Part shown: positions 57,140-64,000 of the stretch, in pieces
Layout: every line of letters begins with the position of its first letter
Numbering within the stretch: position 1 is the stretch's first letter
NCBI GenBank assembly: GCA_033439255.1
Contig: CM065883.1
Coordinates: forward strand, 2,852,001 to 2,916,000
DNA: 64,000 nucleotides
DNA from: Hericium rajendrae
Lineage: Eukaryota > Basidiomycota > Agaricomycetes > Russulales > Hericiaceae
Reading direction: 5' to 3'
The notes under the pieces: generated by a model
What the model was told of the DNA's origin: nothing
Seen by the model: the letters and a program-made list of their open reading frames with translations, nothing else
Database searches by the model: none
Translations under genes and position numbers: made by a program

Positions 57140-57286
57140 CATTATCTTGGGTAGCACGGGTACATATTGTCGTATTCTCTACATTCTGTTCTAGTAGCAC
57201 TCTGTAGTGCTACAAATTGGTTTCTGCAGCTCCACAGTTATGCTATTGACCAGCATTGGCCATCTAGAAGTAATTACATGATTTTA

Positions 57287-57414
57287 TGAGGCCGTTTCCG
57301 AAGTCCGGACAAAATGTACTTTGGCGACCTCGATGTCATTGTTAATCTGGACAAATGCTGGCCCAGAAAAAAATTCCAATCCGGACATCAGATGGCCTGG
57401 GCTGAAACGGCCTC
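57287..57414. repeat. Short inverted-repeat unit TGAGGCCGTTTC
   Basis: Begins TGAGGCCGTTTC and ends GAAACGGCCTCA (128 bp), with two further CCGGACA words inside. A related direct copy of the start, TGAGGCTGTTTCATAGTCCGGAC, occurs at 38730 and again at about 38859. Either a MITE or part of the ends of the large transposon. Confidence 0.5.
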
Positions 57415-57708
57415 AGTACCAATACTCAGGGGTCCTACTGGCGCCCCTCATAGGTCCTCAAATTACGAGACTTTCCATTTTAGGCACCAAATTTAGGTCA
57501 AGTGCCTGAGCGCTTTGCTGGTTGTCTGCAACATCGACTTGCTGACGCTGACTATCCGTCTACTGCAGGTCGAAGACTCGACTGTGGTCATTGTGGTTTC
57601 CGAAACCCATCATAATAGTGCGTATTGAGTAGCGACACTTATCTCGGACTGCTCACCTTCTCCCGGTATTTGTGCTCTGCGGTGTATCGGGCAGGGCGGA
57701 GTGGGCCA

Positions 57709-57977
57709 TGTAATGGTCAAGGCTCGTGAACGAGGCGAGGCACAAGGGATTTGCGAACAAGGGGACCCGGTTACGGGAGTTGATTCGACGAGGAAAACGT
57801 ACAGGCCGCGAGTCGACAGGATGAGGGGCGACGGTGCTGCGGGCGGGATACAAACATCTGCAAACAGAACTAGTGGCCGTCTGGATCCATACAGTAAGTG
57901 AAACGTGCATGAGTCCATGGAAATGGCCGTTGTATAGTAAGTGTCTTTTCGAGACAGTGACCATGACCATCACATCA
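57709..57977 (-). repeat. 3' LTR of the chromovirus
   Basis: 269 bp; inner edge by the purine tract, outer edge TGTAATGGTC (plus strand). Confidence 0.8.
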
Positions 57978-58006
57978 TCCCCCTTTTTAACAGGAGACGG
58001 ACATGT

Positions 58007-60097
58007 TTACAGGTCGGGGTCCAGCCTTGCGGCAGGACGAGACATGCGACCAGAATGGGTCGTGGTCTGCGCGGGAGGCACGTAGTGCAGCGCGGGATCA
58101 GCGCGGACGGCAGGTGGAGAGGCAGGACGGGTGGCAGCGGAGGGCACGGCAGTTTGGGACGACGAATCAACAGAAGGCAGTACGATGGGCAACAAAGGGA
58201 GAGTGGACGGCGACGCGGGGCTCTGAGCAGAAGGAGTAATGGGATCAGCGGGCAAATAAAATGTTTGTTGGAGTGTGAGCTCGTGAGGACGTGGGGCGCG
58301 AGGATGGCGACGATGGAAGCGATCGAGGGCCTCGTTTTGTGATGTAGGTATGTCGGAAAGGGGAATCCATGAGTTCTCGGAGTCTGGGAGTGATTTCCAA
58401 CGAACGAGGTATTCGAAACGGTGGCCAATCTTGCGGCAGTCGAGAATTGTATGAATGTCGAGTGCGGGGTCTTCAGCGAGGTCGAAAGGTTGAGGTAAAG
58501 AGTGTGTATGAAATTCGGAGGGATCATGATAAGGTTCTAAAAGAGAGACATTGAAAACAGGATGAAGGTAAGAGAGATAAGGTGGAAGTCGAAGGTGATA
58601 AGCATTGGAGCCGATTTTGCGAATGACAGGATAAGGACCGAGGCGACGATGATCGAGCTTGAACAAAGGGCGAGTCGTGGAAATGTTGCAACGGAGAAGC
58701 CAAACAAGTTGATCGGGTTTGAACTCGGGCGCGGGCATAGCGCGTCGATCGTGATATCTTGCTTGGAGTTCCTGTGCGTGCTCTAACTCGGCGCGTAACT
58801 CCGTGTGAATGGTGTCGAGTCGGGTAACAAGGTCAGCGGCGGCGGGGACACTGGACCGTTCCGTCAATTGAGGCTCGAATGCGGGATGAAAACCAAAGTT
58901 GGCGAAGAAAGGAGAGTGTCGAGTGGAAGTATTTTCAAGGTTGTTGAACGCAAATTCTGCGAGGGGGAGATAATCCACCCAATCATCCTGTTGATAAGAG
59001 CAATATGCACGTAAGTAGGTCTCGACTGTTTGGTTTGTACGTTCCGTCAATCCGTCAGATTGAGGATGGTACGCAGTCGAAGTGCGAGCATCAATCTTTA
59101 ATAGATGGATGAGTTCCGACCAGAATTTGGAAACAAAAATAGAACCACGGTCTGAAATGATCGAATTGGGAAGTCCGTGAAGGCGAAAGATACGGTCTAA
59201 GAACAACCATGCGAGGCCAGGTGCGTCGATCGTCTCGTTGCATGGAACAAAGTGCGCTTGACGAGTGAGATGGTCGCACACGACCCAGATGGAGTCATAA
59301 CCATAAGAAGAAGGGAGTTTAACAATAAAATCCATGGAGATAGATCTCCATGGTCGAGAAGGAATATCAAGGGGTTTAAGAAGACCATACGGTTTGTGAC
59401 ACGGGGTCTTGACACGTGCACATGTGTCGCAAGCCTCGACATAGCGACGGACATAAGTCTGCATGCCTGGCCACGAATAATCACGTGAGACGAGTGTGAA
59501 AGTACGCGTTCGTCCGGGATGACCTGCGAGTAGAGAATTATGGCGAGAATGCAATATATCAGCACGCAATGGTTTAGGAACAAATAATCTCCCTTTATGG
59601 AAGACTAGGCCAGCTTCTGAAGTGAAGTCTGGACTGCCTTGAACAAGTGCTTCGCGCCATTCAATGTCTTCTTGGAATGTATTCTTGAAGCATTCCAGAA
59701 GTGCGGAGCTGTCGATAGCAAGGGTAGTGAGAGCGCGGAGAGATTGCGAGGATGCAGAAGAATCTATAAAAGGAAAAAGACGTTCAGTATGCTTTTCGGT
59801 TAAAACTCTGCGATTTTGAACGAGTAACGTGTCATCCCCCTTTTCAGGAACAAAATCAGGACACCGAGAAGGAGCGTCAGCGACGTTGTCCTTCCCGGGA
59901 GCCCAAGAAAGACGAAAATCGAAATCAGAAAGAAACATAGCCCAACGTGATTGACGTCGGTTGAGAATCTGTGAAGACATAAAATATTCAAGATTTTTAT
60001 GATCAGAGATAACAGAAATCGGAAAAGGAGAACTGAGAAGCCAAGAACGCATGTCGCGAAAGGAGTCAACGACAGCAAGGAGCTCCTTATCGTGCAC
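58007..60097 (-). CDS. Pol C-terminal part: RNase H end, integrase, chromodomain
   Basis: Begins within RNase H (DKELLAVVDSFRDMRSWL). The integrase zinc-binding motif is H...H...C..C (LLAGHPGRTRTF ... CDTCARVKTPC). The catalytic core has MDFIVKLP, ISDRGSIFVSKFW and the Glu in SDGLTERTNQTVE. It is followed by a GPY/F-type region (LGPYPVIRKIGSNAYHL) and a chromodomain (HRFEYLVRWKSLPDSENSWI). This chromodomain marks the chromovirus branch and would guide insertion to modified chromatin. The C-terminal tail is Pro/Ser-rich. Confidence 0.85.
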   Translation of the reverse strand: MHDKELLAVVDSFRDMRSWLLSSPFPISVISDHKNLEYFMSSQILNRRQSRWAMFLSDFDFRLSWAPGKDNVADAPSRCPDFVPEKGDDTLLVQNRRVLTEKHTERLFPFIDSSASSQSLRALTTLAIDSSALLECFKNTFQEDIEWREALVQGSPDFTSEAGLVFHKGRLFVPKPLRADILHSRHNSLLAGHPGRTRTFTLVSRDYSWPGMQTYVRRYVEACDTCARVKTPCHKPYGLLKPLDIPSRPWRSISMDFIVKLPSSYGYDSIWVVCDHLTRQAHFVPCNETIDAPGLAWLFLDRIFRLHGLPNSIISDRGSIFVSKFWSELIHLLKIDARTSTAYHPQSDGLTERTNQTVETYLRAYCSYQQDDWVDYLPLAEFAFNNLENTSTRHSPFFANFGFHPAFEPQLTERSSVPAAADLVTRLDTIHTELRAELEHAQELQARYHDRRAMPAPEFKPDQLVWLLRCNISTTRPLFKLDHRRLGPYPVIRKIGSNAYHLRLPPYLSYLHPVFNVSLLEPYHDPSEFHTHSLPQPFDLAEDPALDIHTILDCRKIGHRFEYLVRWKSLPDSENSWIPLSDIPTSQNEALDRFHRRHPRAPRPHELTLQQTFYLPADPITPSAQSPASPSTLPLLPIVLPSVDSSSQTAVPSAATRPASPPAVRADPALHYVPPAQTTTHSGRMSRPAARLDPDL

Positions 60098-61511
60098 TTC
60101 ATAATTAATCTCAGAAGGTGCAAACTTCCGAGAATAGAAGGCGACAGGATGAAGGAGACCATTTGATCGGGTTGTTGAAGAACACCCGAGATAGCAAAAT
60201 CAGAGGCATCCGTGCTAAGAGTGCATGGAGCCTGAGGATTAAAATGAGCAAGAACGGGAAATGAAGTAAAACGACGCTTCAACGTTTCGAAGGCGAAACG
60301 TGCAGAATCTGAAAAAATAAAAGGAACATTCTTTTTTGTTAGCGAAGTCAAAGGATTGGTGATACGAGCATAACCATCAATAAAACGGCGATAAAAATTG
60401 GTGAAACCAAGAAAAGATTGAAGGTCCTTCACCGAAGTTGGCTCAGGCCATGAAACAATAGTATCGAGCTTTTTCGGGTTCATTTTAATGCCGTCAGCAC
60501 CAACAATGTAACCCAAATACTCGACCTCTGACTTGTCAAAGAAACACTTCGACGGATTAGCACAGAGGTGAGCATCTCGAAGACGATTCAGAATGAGCTT
60601 AACGTGTTCATCATGCTCTTCCTGAGTCTTCGAAAAAATAAGAATGTCGTCGAGGTACACAACGCATATAACGTCGAGTAGATCTCGAAGAACATCTTGA
60701 ATAAAAGACTGAAATGAAGCGGGAGCGTTCGTCAACCCGTAAGGGACAACAAGATGTTCGAAGAGACCAAGAGGAGTCCGAAATGCGGTCTTCCACTCGT
60801 CTCCCTCCTTGATGCGTAGGTGACTGTAAGCAGAGACCAAATCCATAAGCGTGAAAATTTTACAGCCCTGAACGCGATCAAGAAGATCATGGACAAGAGG
60901 AATAGGATACCGATTCTTTTTCGTGATGGCATTAAGCCCACGATAGTCAACGCATAGGCGGAGATTAACCGTGGACATATCCGCAGCTCAACATCGTCCG
61001 CCGGCATGCCCGTCCTCTTCATTCGAAAGAGGACGGGCGCGCCGGCGGACGATGTTGAGCTGCGGATATGTCCGCGCTTGAGATTACTGTTTACATAATC
61101 AGCTAGCGCTTCACGTTCCGTGGATGCGAGGCGATAGAGCGGGCTGAAGGGCGGGGTCTTCCCTTCTTCGAGCTCGATATCGACATCATAGGGCCGGTGC
61201 GGTGGGAGCTTGTCAAATTCGTCAGCAGAGAAGACAGTATTCGCCCATGGCATGTACTTGTCGGGGATAAAACGAGTGAGGTCGTACTCGGGAGAATGAG
61301 GGTCGCTAGAGGCAGGTGGTGACGTGGAATCCAAGTCATCAACGAGGTCGTCACAAGGCTCGTGAACGACAGGAGTAGGAGAGATGGCAGAAAGGTAGGC
61401 GGGAGAACCTGTGGGAAGAAATCGAATGAGGCAGGCAGCCTGAGGGTCTGCACATGCCACTTTAGCAAATTTCTTCGGACTAATGAGACGAATATTTGGA
61501 GAAGAAAGCAA
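59800..61511 (-). CDS. Reverse transcriptase and RNase H region of the chromovirus
   Basis: Shows the upstream palm motif (LCVDYRGLNAITKKNRYPIP), the active-site motif YLDDILIFSK, the FLGFTNFYRRFI block and an RNase H start (LSTDASDFAISGVLQQ). The N-terminal part (61511 leftwards) holds the linker between protease and reverse transcriptase (HRPYDVDIELEEGKTPPFSP). Family assignment is firm. Confidence 0.8.
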
Positions 61512-61538
61512 AGGTGGCGAGGAGCGACCGAAGCCATT

Positions 61539-62423
61539 CTAATGCGTAATAGAGGAAAGCAAAGAAGGAAAATGCGAGGAGACAGAATGAGATGGAGCAT
61601 CAACTGAAACAGATGATGAAGGAGCCTCTGATGCAGGAAAAATCCTGGCAGATGAAGATGAGGCAAGAGCAGTTGCAGAAAGTGCAATATGAGTGGGTTG
61701 GTTGAGACCGAAGCCTAAACCGAGAGAGGCAGAAGAATTAAGAGACGGTCGAGACAGTTTCGGCGAGAGACCAGAGCCTTTCGCAGAAACGGTGACCGGA
61801 TGAGAGCGAGAAAGCCCGCAACAGTCGAGCGTGAGATTAGCCTCAGCCCAATCGATGTTGGGGTTGTGACGGCGGAGCCAGTCAAGGCCCAAGATAATTG
61901 GATAACCTACAGAAACGACAGAAAGAGGAAGAAATTCAGTATGATTTCTGACAGCGAGATTTGCGACAACATCCTGGGTGATCAAGCCAGAAGCAATCGG
62001 GCGATCATCAACTGCCATAATAGGAACAGGAACGTCCTTGAGACGTCGAGAAAGCGAGTGTCGCGCAGCGAAATGCTCGGAGATACAAGATGTGGTAGAA
62101 CCACAATCAACGAGAGCATAAGTATGGATGGGTTTTCGATTCGGAAAAGAAAGCCGAACAGAAATAAAGAAATGCGAAGGAGAATAAAGTGACGAGCCCG
62201 AAGCAGCGAAGATAAATTGAGGAGAATTAGTATTTTTCAATATAAATGTTCCGTTATCGCAACGGACGTGCGTGGGCTCCGGCGCAGCAATAAAAGCAAG
62301 ACGTGTCCCATCGTCTGCCGGTTGCCCTGGGACAAGAGAGGAACCGGCTAGGCTTTTCCCGATTGGGAAGAAGCCTTGCGCGCAGCGAGCTGCTTTTTGG
62401 CACGCTCGGACATGTTCGGACAA
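61539..62423 (-). CDS. Aspartic protease region of the chromovirus
   Basis: Contains THAYALVDCGSTTSCISEHF-type active-site strand (here IHTYALVDCGSTTSC), followed by VVSVGYPIILGLDWLRRHNP, the conserved ILGLDWL flap-to-end motif of gypsy proteases. Lies between gag and the reverse transcriptase on the same strand. Confidence 0.75.
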   Translation of the reverse strand: MSEHVRACQKAARCAQGFFPIGKSLAGSSLVPGQPADDGTRLAFIAAPEPTHVRCDNGTFILKNTNSPQFIFAASGSSLYSPSHFFISVRLSFPNRKPIHTYALVDCGSTTSCISEHFAARHSLSRRLKDVPVPIMAVDDRPIASGLITQDVVANLAVRNHTEFLPLSVVSVGYPIILGLDWLRRHNPNIDWAEANLTLDCCGLSRSHPVTVSAKGSGLSPKLSRPSLNSSASLGLGFGLNQPTHIALSATALASSSSARIFPASEAPSSSVSVDAPSHSVSSHFPSLLSSITH

Positions 62424-63577
62424 TCAGCAATGAAATGCTTGCCCGTACCGCAATATGCGCAGAGACCTTCGCACTTGCGACGGTCTTTCTCTGCTTGTGT
62501 AAGCGGAGAACGTTTGGTCTTGGTAGCATCGATTTCCATGGGGACTCCAGGCGGCGTCGACGAGCGCGCAGGAGTCGGAGCGGCCTGCTCGCGAGATGTC
62601 GATGCGCGGGGTTGAGGTTGAGTCGTCGGACGAGCCGGAGTCTTCTTGGCATGTTGCTGACGCTCGAGATGATGGCGATGAAGGCGATTGTCGATCTCGA
62701 TTGCTTTAGCTACATAGCGATCAAATTTAGTAGGTGGATTCGGAAGAGTAATAAAAAGATCTTTGATTTCTTCTTTTAGACCATCGTAGAATTTCTGGAT
62801 CTTGGTCGACTCAGAGAAGTCGACATGAATGAGTAGCTCGCGGAACTTGGAAGCGTAGACGGCACACGCGCCAGTTTGGCGCAGAGCTTCGATCTTCCGT
62901 AGTGCGGTGCCTTCAACGTCAGGGTCGCCAAAGTGCGCGCGGAAGTCGTCGATGAGAGTTTCGAAGTTGTCGATCTTGTAATCGTCGTCGCTCTGGCGTA
63001 GGGCCGTGTACCATGAACGTGCAGAACCGTTCGCAAGGTAGCTCTGTAAATATAAACTTTTATCGCGGTCAGTAGGCAATGATGCGCGAGAGAGCTCGAC
63101 GGCGCTTTGAACCTCGTCGATAAATGGTTCGACGTCGGCGGCTTTACCGTCAAAGATGCGAGGCTCTCGGAAACGAGCGACGCTGCGAGGTACATCGGGG
63201 TCTGAAGAGCCCACTGGTGCAGAGCTCGACGATGCAGCGCCCGATGCACGAGCAGAGGCCGAGGCCGCGGAAGCTGCAGAGGCCCAACGATTAGTCAATG
63301 CCTCGAAGGCACGACCAATCTGACGTTGGTTCTCGTGCATAAGACTGGTGCCGTGACCAACAGCCACGATGTTCTCAGCAATCGCATGGATGTCCGTAAA
63401 AAGACGGTCCATTGCGAAAGCCGATTGCGCGTCGGACTGTGGTGCCCCAGCAGTTGAAGCCGAGGAGGCGGAGGGTTGTTGTCCGGCGGGTTGTTGCGCC
63501 GGCTGACCAGGGTTGCGAGCGGGATTGCGGGAAGAATTGTCGAGGTTGTCGGCCCACGTATTGAACTCTGGTTCCAT
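62348..63577 (-). CDS. Gag of the chromovirus
   Basis: ATG 63577 (MEPEFNTWADN). Disordered Ala/Gln/Ser-rich start, then capsid-like PRIFDGKAADVEPFI-type region (here FREPRIFDGKAADVEPFIDE), SARSWYTALRQSDD, FRAHFGDPDVEGTALRKIEA, YASKFRELLIHVDFSE, a basic Pro-rich linker and a CCHC knuckle (CAYCGTGKHFIADC). About 409 residues, normal for the family. Confidence 0.85.
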   Translation of the reverse strand: MEPEFNTWADNLDNSSRNPARNPGQPAQQPAGQQPSASSASTAGAPQSDAQSAFAMDRLFTDIHAIAENIVAVGHGTSLMHENQRQIGRAFEALTNRWASAASAASASARASGAASSSSAPVGSSDPDVPRSVARFREPRIFDGKAADVEPFIDEVQSAVELSRASLPTDRDKSLYLQSYLANGSARSWYTALRQSDDDYKIDNFETLIDDFRAHFGDPDVEGTALRKIEALRQTGACAVYASKFRELLIHVDFSESTKIQKFYDGLKEEIKDLFITLPNPPTKFDRYVAKAIEIDNRLHRHHLERQQHAKKTPARPTTQPQPRASTSREQAAPTPARSSTPPGVPMEIDATKTKRSPLTQAEKDRRKCEGLCAYCGTGKHFIADCPNMSERAKKQLAARKASSQSGKA

Positions 63578-63791
63578 GATGGTACAAAAGTTAGTAGAAA
63601 AAAGCAAATAGGAAGTTATAATGTGAATAAAAGCTGAAATACTTCGAGTTTATGATAGGCTTGAGATTCGAGATTGAGTCGAGCTGAGAGAGAGGAGAGA
63701 ACGAAGTCGCCGCAGAGGTTGAGTGAAACGAGCTTTCCAAAACGGGAAAGAAGCGTAAAATCAACGAAAAGGATTGGTGGTCGAATCAAAC

Positions 63792-64000
63792 TGTAATGGT
63801 CAAGGCTCGTGAACGAGGCGAGGCGCAAGGGATTCGCGAACAAGGGGACCCGGTTACGGGAGTTGATTCGACGAGGAAAACGTACAGGCCGCGAGTCGAC
63901 AGGATGAGGGGCGACGGTGCTGCGGGCGGGATACAAACATCTGCAAACAGAACTAGTGGCCGTCCGGATCCGTACAGTAAGTGAAACGCGCATGAGTCCA
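63792..64000 (-). repeat. 5' LTR of the chromovirus, cut by the window edge
   Basis: Matches 57709-57918. The 200 bases 63590-63791 between gag and this LTR form the untranslated leader. Confidence 0.85.

Larger units (their letters stand above)
38696..57450 (+). mobile_element. Large DNA transposon encoding Ulp1-type protease and DDE transposase, twice interrupted
   Basis: Inverted ends: left 38696-38752 (CTGGCGCAGGACCCCTGAG, TATTAGAAGTGAGGC, TGTTTC, GTCCGGAC), right 57402-57450 reversed (CGCCAGTAGGACCCCTGAG, TATTGGTACTGAGGC, CGTTTC). Words with GTCCGGACAAAAT recur inside both ends (38746, 38875, 57303). Between them are the Ulp1-like gene, the transposase gene, element D (6.7 kb) and the 165-bp-repeat unit (5.1 kb). 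Without these the element is about 7 kb, a sensible size for an autonomous element with two genes. The boundary is inferred from the ends only; no target duplication was found. Confidence 0.5.
57709..64000 (-). mobile_element. Ty3/gypsy chromovirus, runs off the right edge
   Basis: Left LTR (3' LTR in element sense) 57709-57977, right LTR partial from 63792 to the window end; the shared part is nearly identical, so the copy is young. A purine tract AAAAAGGGGGA lies just inside the left LTR (minus strand). Parts in order on the minus strand: gag with CCHC knuckle, aspartic protease, reverse transcriptase, RNase H, integrase, chromodomain. It looks broken in about two or three places. The outer 5' LTR end is outside the window. 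Confidence 0.9.

Overview
The window reads as a transposon graveyard from a filamentous basidiomycete, most likely an Agaricomycete. The basis is a KDZ transposase with its CxC2 cysteine cluster, Ty3/gypsy chromovirus and Copia remains, Tc1/mariner genes split by many 50-70 nt introns with GTAAGT/GTACGT donors and YAG acceptors, and a Ulp1-type protease beside a large DDE-type transposase. I recognise no housekeeping gene, rRNA or intact tRNA. The family calls come from motif reading only; no database search was run.

Layout. 1-4150: KDZ transposase and a small two-exon gene. 4170-8560: a block of short AGTC-type repeats, Tc1/mariner element 1 and, tail to tail with it, a 562-aa companion gene. 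8567-9454: a gag-like reading frame. 9452-18875: element A (ends plus core), holding a Copia fossil, a hairpin-ended MITE, a ~160-bp tandem repeat and a tRNA-like stretch. 19047-20047: an unrecognised coding frame. 20048-22707: element B. About 22708-36951: element E on the minus strand, split by an 11.1-kb gypsy-type LTR element (24352-35500), itself split by a 3.7-kb inverted-repeat element (28119-31794). About 38696-57450: inverted ends enclosing a Ulp1 protease gene and a large transposase gene. That unit is interrupted by element D (40546-47263), which itself contains a perfectly bounded 3,992-bp Tc1/mariner element (41408-45399), and by a 5.1-kb unit with 165-bp direct repeats (51861-57005). 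57709-64000: a minus-strand chromovirus running off the window.

The most unusual content is the A/B/D/E family, about 2.7 kb when nested insertions are removed. Its copies share outward-facing ends that read as a splice acceptor plus ATG (TTTTTCAG|ATG), subterminal CTATAGCT-type repeats, a GC-rich array, two near-perfect hairpins in fixed order, a TATA-type promoter and a tiny conserved exon. It looks like a mobile, divergent promoter cassette that can start transcripts in whatever lies next to it. The second highlight is that two different Tc1/mariner elements carry, on the opposite strand, related multi-exon genes for ~550-aa proteins. In element 2 this gene lies inside perfect 49-bp terminal inverted repeats, so it is cargo.

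Working together: the transposases (KDZ, two Tc1, the Ulp1-linked one) would move their own units. The A-E elements and the MITEs code for no protein I can recognise and would depend on enzymes supplied elsewhere.
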